DNA of 64,000 nucleotides from Phorcus lineatus (Eukaryota; Mollusca; Gastropoda; Trochida; Trochidae): positions 55,081,877 through 55,145,876 of the forward strand of contig OV121081.1 of the NCBI GenBank assembly GCA_921293015.1, given 5' to 3'. A program made the position numbers and the translations under genes. The notes under the pieces are model-generated. The model was not told the DNA's origin and ran no database searches. It saw only the letters and a program-made list of their open reading frames with translations. Positions 40,899 to 52,590 of this stretch are shown here, in pieces. The first letter of the stretch is position 1. Every line of letters starts with the position of its first letter.

Positions 40899-42404
40899 TC
40901 ACAATTCAGTTATTAATTTGTCTCTTAATATAACAGCATGATTTACGAAAAGGGCTAGATTACGTATTACTTTTTCGTTTCTGGAAGACATAATAGAAAT
41001 AAAGGCAGTTGAAGGGTACTTTGAAAGATAACGGTGTGAAATATACATTTTTCTTAAATCATCATAGTGTGGACAAACGAAAGCAAAGTGGACTTCATCT
41101 TCAACAGCAGATTTACATAATGGACATATTCTTAATTTTCTTTCTATCGAAGATCTCCTGCCTGTATTTACAGCTAAGTCTAACAGGCCCAATCGGAAAT
41201 ATACATATGTGCGTCTGATATTTCTTGATGTCAATATAGTAAGATATAATTCTGGTTGGATTAAACTCTTGTGGGATCTGTACAATTGATATCTTGTGCT
41301 GTTGTCTAGATTGGAATGCCACTCTTGATAAAACATGCTAACAGATTGTTCTCGAAATTGTTTAAGGAATAGGTTAATATTACCAACTGTTTGATTTAGC
41401 CACACAAATCCAAACCCATGAGAAAATAAAAGATTTTTTATATGAGTCACCCATGTTATCTTACCCATATCATCTAAGTGAACAAGCATGTTATAAGCTA
41501 GCTTTGGTAGTCTTTGCTCGTGCATTCCAAGGATCCTTAACCAGAATTTTAAACATCTTATTTGTGAATTTATGTATACTGGATATCTACCACATTCACC
41601 ATAAACCATGCAATTCGGTGTTGCCAGTGCTACATTTAAAAATCGTTTGCATGCTAGAAGGTGTAGTTTCTCAATACATTCATGACGTTGGAACCCCCAA
41701 ATTTCAGATCCATAGAGCATAATAGGTTGGATTTGTGAATCAAACAATTTAAAATATATTCTCGGATATAAAATCCCAAAGTTGTGGGAAACTGACATAA
41801 TGTTGATAAGGGCCTTTTTGGCACGTAACTTAAGGTCTAAAACGCTTTGTTTAAAGTTCATAGTGTAGGGAAATATAAGGCCAAGATATTTATACTTATT
41901 AACAATCGATACCTGTTTACCATTCAAAAACCATTTTTCTTTAGAGGCGACAGGACCACCCCTTCTAAAAATAACTATGTTCGTTTTTTCAAAGTTAACA
42001 GATAATTTCCATTCATTTGTATATCTTTCCAGAACATTTAGCTGGTTTTGTAGACCGATAACAGTATCTGAAACAAGAATAACATCATCGGCAAAAAGAA
42101 GAATAAAAATTTCAATCATAGATGGAAACATTTGTACACCATGTTTGCCTAACTGAGTTATATCATAATAAAGTTCGCTTATAAAGAAGGAAAACAATAT
42201 TGGGCTTAAAATACACCCTTGCCGAACTCCAATTGGACAGTCAAAATAATCGGTCACATCGTCATCACAACGAACACATAATTTGATATTTGAGTACATT
42301 GATCTTAAAATAGAATACATTTTCCCTTGTAAACCTGCTCTTCTTAAACATTGCCATAATTTACAACGATCTACAGAATCAAACGCATTTTTTAAAATCA
42401 ACAA
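40899..42404 (-). pseudogene. LINE C, reverse transcriptase half
   Basis: 501 codons continuing the frame of the next entry after a one-base slip. Encodes AFDSVDRCKLWQCL, GVRQGCILSPILFSFFI, catalytic FADDVILVSDT (near 42080), and a C-terminal knuckle CPLCKSAVEDEVHFAFVCPHY. The 3' UTR continues to about 40800 and ends GGGCCGGAGGCCTTAAGTAC..AATAAA. The subfamily differs from LINEs A and B. Located in intron 3 of the galactosyltransferase gene, same strand as the gene. Confidence 0.88.
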
Positions 42405-44097
42405 ATGCTACGTAAAGTTTATGTTTACTACGAGATAAACACTTTTGTATTATTGCATAAAGTGTGAATATATGGTCAGTAGTTGAATACTCTTTTCGAA
42501 ATCCTGCTTGACATTCAGGGATTAAATTTCTTAGATTTGACCAGTTCGAGAGTCTAGTGTTTAGTATAGATGTAAATATTTTACCAATAACACTCATTAG
42601 GGATATTCCTCGATAATTATCTGGATTGTGTTTAAGGCCTTTTTTATGTATTGGAACAATAATTGAACGAGACCAGCTCTCTGGAAAGGAACCACTTTCA
42701 AATACCCTATTAAAGCACTTTAGTAGGAAAGGTATTAATTGTGACTGAGAGCATTTCATCATCTCTATTATAACATTGTCAGGACCAGGTGATTTTCCCT
42801 TCTTTAAGCGATTAATAGCAGTCTTTATCTCATCTTCTGTTATTTGTTGTTCAAGAATCATTTGGTCAATATTGTCAAATTCGTGAGGAGAGATATCATC
42901 ATCATCGAACGAATAGCTATCAATTTGAAAAATACTATCATTTGAAAAAACTGTCTTAAAATGGGTCATCCATTCACATTTAGAAATATTACTTTTAGGA
43001 TTTGGTTTACTTTTGAATGAACGAATTTGTTTCCAGAATAAAGTGGGATTGTTGAAAGAATCATTCAGATTTTTCAATCTTTGATAACGTAGGTTAGATT
43101 TATATTTCCTGCAAGAAGCTTTGTATTTGTTTCTCATTTTACAAAAAAGATGTCTGTTATCATCTGATCGTTTACACCGAAAACTTCTTAGTGCTCTTCG
43201 AGCATCCCTACGGGCGGTTTTACATTCATCATTTAAGGGGGTTTTACGAGTTTGTTTGAATTTCCTACGTTTTTTCTTCATGCAACTTGCTGAATCTAGT
43301 ACAATGTCGACAAAATCATCCAAAGCTCCGTTCAGGTCGAACTCAAGTTTCGATAGGAGAAGGTCGATGGTAGACGAGATCTTATCTTTAAGGGTATCTA
43401 AAAATATATCACAAAAGGTATCGTTCCAGACAATGCTTTCTTTGAAATCATCGACATGATTGCTATTTTTAAGGTTCTTCTTATTTGGAAATTGACAAGT
43501 CAGTTCCAATGGTAAATGATCAGAGTCTACTCTGTCTCCAACGTTAAAAAACTTAATAAATTGAAAAAAGTCTGGTGAACAAATATAATAGTCATTAACA
43601 CTCGAACCCTGATGTCCATGAAACGTAAATTCACCATGCGAGTCTCCATACACTCTACCATTTACTATGAAGAGATTGAATGTAAAGCATAAATCAAGTA
43701 ATAGATTTCCAAAATTATTAATCACATTATCATGTGAACATCGGTCATCTATAGGATAATCATCATTATCAATAGTCTCATGGAATGGAGGATTTATATT
43801 ATCATGATCTAGACTTAATGTCACATTGTTTTGTTGGCCTGTACGTGCATTCATATCACCACAAATGACAGTGTGAGATTCAGCAAAGTCATTAACATTC
43901 GCTAAAAGATATTGTTCTAATTGTTCAATATTACACTTATGATTCATATGCTTGTAGTATGTTGAACCAATGGGAGGGATATAGGAACATATAAAATTTA
44001 CGTCTTTATCAATTGAAAACAATTCTTTAGAAAATTTGATACATATGAAATTATCAATGTTGGTTATTAATTGTGTAATTAATTGATAACGTAACAT
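42379..44097 (-). pseudogene. LINE C, endonuclease half (5'-truncated)
   Basis: 572 codons. Begins inside the endonuclease (NFICSYIPPIGS, ICGDMNARTG, then SDHLPLELT near residue 195) and lacks the first roughly 80 residues of that domain. Runs to LYVAFVDFKKCV, where the run GATTTTAAAAAATGCG has one base too many and the reverse transcriptase continues in the other frame from 42404. One slip from intact, so a fairly young copy. Confidence 0.85.
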
Positions 44098-44449
44098 ATA
44101 TCCCGACTACTCTCTGCGTGTTCTTATCATTCACAATGTCTTGACGAAGAGATCGTCGAATAAGATCGTTATATGCCACTCCACCCGGCTGATAGACAAA
44201 CATCCACTCTGTTATTGATCGGACCGATAAACAGCAACGGTTGCCAAGTACCATAGCAAAAACAAGATTTCGTTAAAACAGCTTCTTTGACGTGACCATG
44301 CACGTGGTGTTCTCCTTCATCAGGCGGGTTGTAAAGAGAACCAAAAGTGTCTACATAATAATATTATCGCAAATTAATCATAGATTGAAATAAAAGAATA
44401 TGTGGTACATTGACCATTGGCATTAGTATCAGGAGTAAAAAAATGACAG

Positions 44450-44745
44450 GTTGTCATGCTCTATCGGCTCTATTTAAGTGTTGATTACAAAGTGATTAAC
44501 TAGCAACGATTGGTTATACAGTGACATTTTGCAGTAACAAGTTTACTGGTAGGTTTGCTGTATCTGCTCTATTTAAGTATTGATTATAATTCTTTTAGCA
44601 TCGATTAGTTAAACAGTGATGGTTTGCAGTAAAACATTTACTGGTAGTCATACTCTATCGACTCTATTGAAGTGTTGATTATAAATTGATCAGCATCGAT
44701 TGAGTAAACAGTGACAGTTGCTGTTAAAGGTTTACCAGTCGGGGT
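44450..44745. repeat. ~97-bp tandem repeat, about three copies
   Basis: CTATCGGCTCTATTTAAGTG at 44461 recurs as TATCTGCTCTATTTAAGTAT (44561) and TATCGACTCTATTGAAGTG (about 44656), with TACTGGTAG and CAGCAACGATTG-like blocks keeping register. Lies just downstream of exon 3 within the galactosyltransferase intron. Confidence 0.8.
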
Positions 44746-44827
44746 ACCTGGCTGTGCAGAAGAAGATAACTGTTGTAGAAATGCTGGTAACGTCTGAGTC
44801 AGAGTTCTTTTAGAATGAGTCTGATAC

Positions 44828-45015
44828 CTGTATTTGAACTTGCTGTTTCCCACTGACATGTGTCTGGGTTGGTTTGAGCACCGGTAGTAGTTGGCATCGT
44901 GCACGGGGATGAGATCCACGTCGTGGAAGAAGAAGCACGTGAAGTTCATGGTCTTCAAGGCTTCCACGAAGCCCACATTCATCAGGAGAGCCCGATTGAA
45001 TGTTATCGCTTGAAC
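44828..45015 (-). CDS. B4GALT-like exon 3 (DVD motif)
   Basis: Acceptor GACGTCCAG|GTTC, donor AATACAG|GTATCA, 188 nt. Encodes AITFNRALLMNVGFVEAL, FFFHDVDLIPVHDANYYRC and SNQPRHMSVGNSKFKY. DVD coordinates the metal and sugar nucleotide; QPRHxS is a family signature. No damage in this exon. Confidence 0.92.
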
Positions 45016-45837
45016 CTGGACGTCGAAAAGAATATTACAACAGGACATTTTTTTTCTAATGTTCCGTGACCAGTCAATGCAGGTTTCGAACCAAAACCCT
45101 CAGAGCCAGTTAGATATTTTTTCACATTCCTAAAGGGAACTTACAGTTATTGCCAAATTTCCAATTTAAGTAACAGTTTCTACCAAGATTTCAACTTGTA
45201 TAAGGAAATATAAAGAACGGTTCGTCAGTAAGGCATGTCCTCTGCTAACGTCTCCGTCTACCCTAAATAGGGATTATGAAGGAATATTCTTATTGTACAT
45301 ATAAATAGGTACAGTAGTCTCTAAAAAGAATCAATTTCGCTCAGACTTTTGATCTTTGGTAACTTAAACATTCTCTCAAAAGCTCGTATTCACATAATAA
45401 TGTAATATTTGGGGTCAGCTCTCTTATAGAACATGTGATATTTGTATTCAACTTATGGTGACTTGAGAACTTATTTGTTCGCTCTTAGTACTGGATGAAT
45501 TTGTATACATCTGCTTACCTAGTACAACTTTCATGTAGTTCGGGATGTCTTAGAAGCATCATAGCATGACGAAAAAGAAACGCGTAATGTTGAATTTTCA
45601 ATACAGAAGTAAAGATTCATAGTACTTTAACATAATCTTATATCATACCAAACAATTAACCATAGCAGTTTTGGCAGGTCAAAATCCGAAAACACTCATT
45701 TTCATTTTTCGCTACAAAATAACTGAAGCATGTGTTTTCTCAGAGTTGTGCGCAGGTTGGTTGTCTCATTATCGATATGATCGATTATAAGTGAGAAGAT
45801 GACTTGAGGGTTTAACGTGTTTTTTAAGAACAGTTTG

Positions 45838-45908
45838 AATAAGTTGGATTCGAACCCGGGACCTCACTGTTGACAAGCAACGCCTGTACTATTTGAGCTA
45901 ACGAGGAT
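45838..45908 (-). repeat. tRNA-like / SINE fragment
   Basis: On the minus strand TCCTCGTTAGCTCAAATAG (A box) and GGTCCCGGGTTCGAATCC (B box) are correctly spaced. The T-arm and acceptor arms do not pair and the anticodon stem is poor, so it is a tRNA-derived remnant, not a working tRNA. Confidence 0.45.
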
Positions 45909-46546
45909 CCATGTCAGTATGTGCATTATGTTGTATATAACATATACTTTATGTATTTATAGGTGATAGATTTTTAATATTTCTGTTGTAAGCGATCTAG
46001 TTTTTAGCTTTAAAACATAAAGCAGGCGTGTATTGTAAATATTGTTTTGGACTCATTCGGTCAGATAACACCAACCCGCAATGTGTAAAAAGTATAAAGT
46101 TTATAAATTATTGTATATAAATAATTAAGTTGAAAATCATTCAAGGAATGTTCCGCTGGATCGTAAGTTAAATAATAACCGATCGCCATGCGTTTTGGCA
46201 ATAAACTCTGCTTTTGCTGCGCCCTCTCTGCACCGGGTTATTATTTACTACATAAAACTAATTTACTAATAAACACATTTCTTTTCACATTTCAAAGGTT
46301 TGAAATTTCAACAGTCAGTAAACGAAAAATAAAAACGTGTTTTCTTATTTCATGATTTTGGTCAATCAAATATTTTGCTTTTACTTTTTTCTAAAGAGAT
46401 TTAATTCGTGTTCGCGTACTAGATAGCAGGTGTCTCTGGTCGAAGATTCCTCGTACCGATAACGGATGCTTCATGAATGCTTGCTACCAGGTCGTAGTTG
46501 GGCGTAACTTATTTTGTATAAATGTTTATCAAGAAATTCAAATTAC

Positions 46547-46780
46547 CAGTTCCACGACGAAGATGACAAACTCGGACTGTTGCTTGACGAGGAAAGGAAT
46601 AAGATTGTTGAGAAGGACCATTAAGTGTTTCTCTCTGTCCCTGTAGGCGACTATATATAATCGCTGTCTTGTTGTGGGAAGTACAATTCGGCTTGAAGTG
46701 ACCCCCAGGCGCGAAGGCTGAATATTTTTTGTTGAGTGCTTCAAAATTCAGTACCCGTTTATCCACTGTGATTAGACCCA
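46547..46780 (-). pseudogene. B4GALT-like exon 2, frameshifted
   Basis: Acceptor GATTTTACAG|TG, donor GGAACTG|GTAATT, 234 nt. The first part reads VGLITVDKRVLNFEALNKKY then FAPGGHFKPNC..HNKTAI; the second part, one base out of register, reads IVAYRDREKHLMVLLNNLIP then FLVKQQSEFVIFVVEL. Both halves are plainly the catalytic-domain start of the family, and the entry and exit phases fit the neighbouring exons only if the frame changes near 46652-46662, in an AT-alternating run. As I recall, the vertebrate B4GALT1 counterpart is 236 nt. Confidence 0.85.
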
Positions 46781-47289
46781 CTGTAAAATCGTAAAAATAA
46801 ATTAGCATAGGACTATTTAGTATTTCAAAAGCTAAAAACCTGCGGGGAAAGAAACCACGTGCAGTATAGACTGACAACAGTGCTAAGTTCATGTAAAAGA
46901 CAGAGCGAGAAGAGGGATAGAGGGAGACAGCCGGATGGGACATGCTGAGGGTCAATGAGGAAGAGTTCGAGAGACAGAGGGAGGAAAAAGAGAGGATGGG
47001 AGAAAGGGATATACAAACAAAGTAAAAAAAGTTATGAACCCCTCTGTTGGTAGTTTCGGTGATTGTATAAGATAACAGTATGATCACATTAATCTTAATG
47101 ATGGAGAGATTGAAAAGCATTCTATTAACTATGAATCAGATTGTAAATAATCACTCTCTGGCCTGATGGTATATCAAAATTTTGCTCTTAATTATTGGGT
47201 TAAAATTGGTGCAAAAAGACAACAATTTAAGTTTGGTCAAAAATGAATTTTAAATTACGAAACAATATTCGGAATGGTCTGAGGGATCA

Positions 47290-48010
47290 TTGAGGGACCT
47301 GAGGTACAGAAACAGTCGATATCGCGAACTTCCACCATGCACTTCAATGTCAGCTTGAAGTCTTCACCTCACACCTCGAAATCGTCCTTTTGGCAGTCAC
47401 CCAAAAATGTCCCAAACATGTTCAAACGGATTAAGATCTGGACTTATTGTAGGCCACGGGAGGCGTGTCAGGCCATTATTCTTGATTACCCTCCTCACAG
47501 CTTGTGAACGATGCGGTCTAGCATTATCGTCCATGAATACAGGACTTGTTGCAAGTTCATGGATGTTGAAATTGGGAACGAAAACAGGTTCAAAGACATC
47601 CCAGATGCAATGTCCTGTCACGTTACCTCGTATGGTCACAAGATCAAGTTTGCAGTCAAACAAGAAGCACCCTGATATCATCACTGGTCCCCCGGAATGA
47701 GGTGCTGTTTGCATAATTTTTCGTAGTAGATAAGCTGTTCCTGGACGCCTGCAACCCCTGATCCTGCCATTCAATTGCTGAAGGAACCTGCTTTCGTCTG
47801 ACTAGTGAACCTTCTTCAATGATCTTAAAATTCCACACAAGTCTTTCTCTACACCATGCAAGACGCAACTGCTAGTGGTTGTTTCGGTCGCTTGATTACT
47901 CTTCTGGACTTTAATCAAGCGGCTTTGAGTCGACATTTTGACATTTTGATGACTGCACTAACTGCTGAAGCCATTGGCGTTTTAGGATTCTACTGGCAGC
48001 GAAAGGAAAC
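47290..48010 (-). pseudogene. Tc1-type transposase relic in B4GALT intron 1
   Basis: Minus-strand fragments in order: LKRQWLQQL (about 47970), RLAWCRERLVWNFK (about 47860), NGRIRGCRRPGTAYL, SGGPVMISGCFLFDCKLDLV, FMDDNARPHRSQAVRRV with the second catalytic D, and LPWPTISPDLNPFEHVWDIFG (47397-47470) with the final E. The DD34E catalytic core is well preserved but frames shift upstream. The relic begins only about 40-60 bp from the exon 1 donor. Confidence 0.88.
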
Positions 48011-48051
48011 CTTCTTACGAGCCTTAGCAATGATCTTACTGGAGAGCTCAC

Positions 48052-48283
48052 CTGTTGATGTGTTAAGAGGACACATCCTGTGTTGGTCAACACTCAACGT
48101 GGTGTGGTGGAAATCTGATGTTGTCAACAAGGAGTAGTTGGCTATGCTGAGCTTTGGTACACGATACACTTGGGAGTACTCGACTAGCACCAGACTTGTC
48201 AGTATGAAGAGGAGGGCCAACAGGAAGGTAACCGTCAGACCAATTTTCAGCCAGCTCCTTCTGTGGCTCTCTGTTTTACCCAT
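48052..48283 (-). CDS. B4GALT-like exon 1 (membrane anchor)
   Basis: ATG at 48283-48281, donor ATCAACAG|GTGAGC. 77 codons plus one base. A short basic cytoplasmic end (MGKTESHRRSWLK) is followed by a hydrophobic span IGLTVTFLLALLFILTSLVL and a stem with N-glycosylation sites, ending MCPLNTST. Type II Golgi topology. The phase-1 end joins exon 2 to give CPLNTSTVG, matching the family's CPxxxxxLVG. Confidence 0.85.
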
Positions 48284-49529
48284 TCTGTAAAATGAAGCTT
48301 AAATTGATTGAGGGTGACTTTACACATATTTGAAACAATTGATAATTTTACTCATAGACCTGGTATGGAAATTGGAATGATTTGAGGTAATGAAATTAAT
48401 AATTCTTAAGAAATTTCTTTCAAAGGACCAACCTTCCAAATTAAAGTATTTGCTCTTCTTTCGATGCATTTAGGTTAGTATGTTAATGTTAATGTTCTGG
48501 CATGCATCAGTAGGAATATAGATTATTCTGTATATGATCTAAAACTAGTTGAAAAGTTTATTATTTTTCAGGAAACAATTTGTCATTGTCATTGCTATAA
48601 AAAGTTTTCCATGGCATATTTCAGCAACTTGAATCCGATATGATAATGTATAACGTCACAAGCATACGCGCTTTCGACTTCATTCTTTAGAAATTTTTTT
48701 TACTCGAATGTTATATGGAACGTCCTTTTATGCTAACGAAAAATTGATAGTGTCCGAAAGATGGTCTTCTTGCCGGACCAAAGAGTGTTCTTTGAAAACA
48801 CCACCCCCCGCCAATTGAACGGGCCAATTTACCTTCGAAAGAATCATTTCAAATGAATATAAAGTGTGTGCAGTATTATCATTTCAAGAAAATTCATTTC
48901 ATTACGCAGCAGTGTATATATTCTACTGATAAGCTATTTTGACTTAGTGACATACAGTATAAAATCGCAGCTGATGTGTGCCAAAATGTAGGCTAATCAT
49001 ATCAATATAGTCATACCTAAATGTCAAATATATTGACACTTCATATTTATGAATGACATCTTTTATTATTTCCGTAGACCAAATCAGACATATTACCAAA
49101 ATAAGCAAATGCCATTTCAGCATTAGATATTACATTTTGACAAAAATACAATTTTGAAATAAAAATTATATATGATTCTAACAAGATACTTTTAGTCCCT
49201 TATAACTAAAACAGATCTTTATGAAAACATACATTCTGGCCTGAGACTACAAAGAACGCTGTCACATCTAGAAACTTATCAAGTACAACCCTTTTTTTGA
49301 AGCAGCAACTTAAATTTCTTCGATACAAGTAAACTATATTTATGTCAAAATACTAATGATATTCCAGTAGCAATGGAAGATTCGAGATGAAACCAAGACA
49401 AACATATTATATATAATCTGTCTTATTTCAAGATAGTTTTAGATTTGAGTAGTTGACATCTTTAATATATAAACATTGCCGAATTTACTTTGTCTACAGT
49501 CATGTTAATGTCATCATCATTCAAACATT
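48284..49529. other. upstream of the B4GALT-like gene, nothing recognised
   Basis: AT-rich, no exon or repeat identified. The gene's promoter would lie here. Confidence 0.45.
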
Positions 49530-50130
49530 AAGTTCATGGACGCAAGAAATCGTGTAGTGCAAACTTTCCATCAAAAGTTTGACGTGCATGAACCTCTGAT
49601 TCCAGGAGTCTCCCCATTCCTTGGATATATCTCCGTATTGAATCAGTGGTCTCCTTTTCCATTCCTTAAGCAAAGCGCCAGTCAAATCATTAAGCGTATT
49701 GACAGATTATTCTCTCTGTCTGACAAAGCGACCCAAAATGCCCCATCAGTGTTCTATTTGATTGAGATCCGAAGTCTGGCTGGCCACGGAATCGTCTCAC
49801 AATATTTTCGCATCGATTTTATGACAGCACGAGCTCTGTGTGGCCTGTCATCTAGAAAGATCGGTCCTGTGGCAAGAAGATGTATGTCAAACTGAGGATA
49901 ACCGCTTGGTTAAATACATTCTTAGGCTACCGAGGTCCATCGCAGTTTTCTCGGATTGTAATGAGGTCAATCTTGCAAGTCATGGATATCATGGAACCGT
50001 TCATGCATGGTTAGCCTCCACCCATGTGCCATCTTCACAACGTCAAGGCCGAAACGAAAAGATTTCTTACTCTTCCCGCTTCGCCCTTGACAACACAGTC
50101 CACATTTTCTGTGCTAAGAGTTTAGCCCAC
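49530..50130 (-). pseudogene. Tc1-type transposase relic
   Basis: On the minus strand: FLDDRPHRARAV (about 49830-49865; the DD of the catalytic block), then IPWPARLRISIK matching WPARSPDLNPIE with mutations, and IRLMI. Frame changes and stops throughout. Open frames on the plus strand here are antisense shadows. Confidence 0.65.
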
Positions 50131-52149
50131 TGCAGGCCCTTCTGATAGGCCAATCAGGAGGTGGCTTTCAAAATGAATTTCAAATGTCAACGGCAAAGAT
50201 AGCGGTAGGGACCTGTCGCGTTTGAAGAGAAGACTAATTTTAAATATAAATAATAATCCATAAATAATCCATCTGGTTAAATTTTAATATGAAATGTTCG
50301 CTTGGATTTTCTTTATCACAAGCTCTCAAGGCTGGGCGTAGGTTTCGAATGTAAACGGTGATTTCATTGGCTTCAGGTTAGCAGCTTGTAAGGGCGGTAA
50401 CTCGGTAATGGCGTTAGGTGTCGCTGCTTCGTGTCACAGGTTTTGTTACCGATGAGGGCAAGGTAGAAAATGGATAGAGCCTATATCGATACATTTTCAC
50501 CTTGCCATGGGAAGATGCCCATGTGCACGACCGTCCATCATTTGCAACAAAACGGAATCCTGCTAACGCTCGAAAGATCTTCTCTTATCAATAAAGTGTC
50601 GCAAGCCTCCTGCACCCCATTTTCTTTACAGCTTGTCAAACCAATGTAAGTCCACCACACTTCTTATTCCTGGGCTATAACCTCTTGGACCTATAGCAGC
50701 CCACAGATGTTTGAAGTGTGCGAACTATTAAGAGTTGATGTAGCAACTCCTGTATTTCAGTCAACCGATCTGTATCACATGTAAATAGATAACTTATATA
50801 AACTAATATGAATGTTAATATATAACTGACAGCTCCAAGATAGCTCATGGAACGTCATGAAGATTTTACGATGACGATGACAACGAAGAAAATGTTGGCA
50901 GCTTTATTCGAGGGAATCAACAACGGAAAGCCTTTTAATTTCGAAAACAAAAATATTGAACTAACTTGTCTGGATTCGCATGTCTCACTGAGAATTCAAT
51001 TTGTTTAACCTGCTGTTTATATTTTTACTTAAGTTTTTCCATAAGATATTCAACGAACTGTTAAGGATGCTTTAGCGTACAGTACCGAGTAGATAATGTT
51101 GGTACGGAAGTGTCCGTTAAGTTAGAGTTGTACATTTAGATGAGTCAGTGGTCCCTGAGGCCTTAACGCTCAAGTGACCGTCAATGTGAACACCAAAACA
51201 AATCTGAAGTTATAAGATATAATTGAAAAAAGCTTTTAGATGTGAATAGTTTGAGGATACTAATCGCATAAAACTCGTTAAACATTTGGTGAAAGTTATC
51301 TTAAGTGGTGGGGGTCAAATATGAACGGTATTTGTTTCATATTTTAAGATAAACATATGGTACGATTTCTTCAGGAAACTGAAATTTATAATGTTATTTC
51401 GAGATAGGAGACATTCATAAATCCTAATGCCAGGGAATTGCAAAGTAAGCACGAAATAATTGAAGAGAGAACATACTTATATTCATATGAGATTGAACTT
51501 TTTAACAAAAGTCTTGCCGTATATCGAAACTTATGCATGTCTTCGGTATTAGATAACGTTTACATACGGCGTGTTATGGATCATCACCGCCAATTATCTG
51601 CATTTGGTTCAGCACTATTATTACAACAAAAAATACTTTATTTTCCTTTTTACAGTTGACAAGACTGTATACTTACTACCGAGTACTTAAAAGGACAGTC
51701 CTATATCGGCAATCAGTCTGCCATTTGTTAGGGAATGGCATGAAAAAGAGCACATAACTTTTACTAGTTTTAAATCATAATAAAAATAAGTATGAGGTCT
51801 TATTCATAAAGTTGTCAATTCTAAATCAATCAATTGTTACCCGCAGTAACATATTTCAACTATGGTTTGTTTTAATCATGTACTGATAACACATATTGAT
51901 AAACTGGAATGTCCCCTTCAGTTTCGTTATCATAAACAATACCTGACATTTCTGTCCTTTGCAGGAACAATAAGTGTTATTTCATCTGCATATAGTAACA
52001 AACTTCATACATGTATATAGATTATCTCACCCAAGTGTCCTCTGTTATCAAATATATCAACACAAGTTGACTAAGGTAAGAAAAAAACGATATTTCGCTT
52101 GTAGATATCACTTTTTCTAACACAAGCGATATATCTACTGTGAAAACCA
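50131..52149. other. unassigned
   Basis: No coding exon, repeat family or RNA recognised. The open frame at 51438-51659 has no domain signature. Confidence 0.4.
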
Positions 52150-52590
52150 GATTTGGATGGCAAACCCAATCTATTTAAATGCTACAGTCTAAACTATTTA
52201 TCTTATGAGCATGGTCATTCATATTTATTGAGAACAATGTCGGCGACAAAACACATCCCTGGCAGACACCGTAGCATAAAGAAACAATTGTTTGCAAAGT
52301 CATCATTAATACATACCTTGGCTGAACAATCTAAATTATATCTAGATCGACAGATCAACATCATGTTTGGCCTAATATCTAAATACTGTTGATCTAAATT
52401 GATTAAGATTGATTGGATGAGGTAGTGTAGTACATACTACACTAAACTGCGTGTCAGAACCTCCCGTCAATACCAAGCTGGAGTAGCTTGTACCAGAGAT
52501 ATCTTGTTTACTTTATCAAATGTCTTCAGTGCATCAATACAGCAAACAAAACGAGACGAAACTACGGGCATCACATTGCACCTACTGATC
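52150..52590 (-). pseudogene. degenerate LINE reverse transcriptase fragment
   Basis: Minus-strand pieces: FVCCIDALKTFDKVNKISL (about 52500-52560, the conserved FxDxxKAFDxVxH region) and GVCQGCVLSPTLFSINMND (about 52215-52275, the GxxQGCxLSPxLFxxxxND motif). Many stops between them. Confidence 0.65.

Larger units (their letters stand above)
38417..48283 (-). pseudogene. beta-1,4-galactosyltransferase-like gene, probably decayed (gene span)
   Basis: Minus-strand exons: 48283-48052, 46780-46547, 45015-44828, 40557-40435, 38558-38417. The product class is a Golgi type II membrane enzyme that adds galactose (or GalNAc) from the UDP-sugar to GlcNAc. Seen: N-terminal membrane anchor; CPxxxxxVG opening of the catalytic domain; YRDRE; FFFHDVDLIP with the metal-binding DVD; QPRHMS; GGEDDD; C-terminal GLNTLKYK. 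Exon 3 is 188 nt and exon 4 is 123 nt, as I recall for vertebrate B4GALT1. Defects: a frame change inside exon 2; no exon with the expected RP..MxxH region between 40434 and 38559; and the usual WGWGGEDDD reads FGLGGEDDD. Introns carry Tc1, LINE and mariner insertions. All splice sites are still intact, so decay is recent or the frame change is an assembly error. Confidence 0.8.

Noticed and set aside
45838-45908. A tRNA gene on the minus strand
   Set aside because: A and B boxes are present but the acceptor and T-arms do not pair, and the anticodon loop cannot be placed with a proper stem.
46825-47120. 203-codon frame with a Ser/Leu-rich N-terminus upstream of galactosyltransferase exon 2
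   Set aside because: The part before 46780 is intron read through; the acceptor at 46781-46782 and the phase fit show where the exon begins.
49536-50145. Plus-strand frames of 119 and 101 codons
   Set aside because: Antisense of a Tc1 transposase relic whose conserved motifs read on the minus strand.
51438-51659. 73-codon plus-strand frame
   Set aside because: No domain, splice context or repetition; within chance length for this composition.
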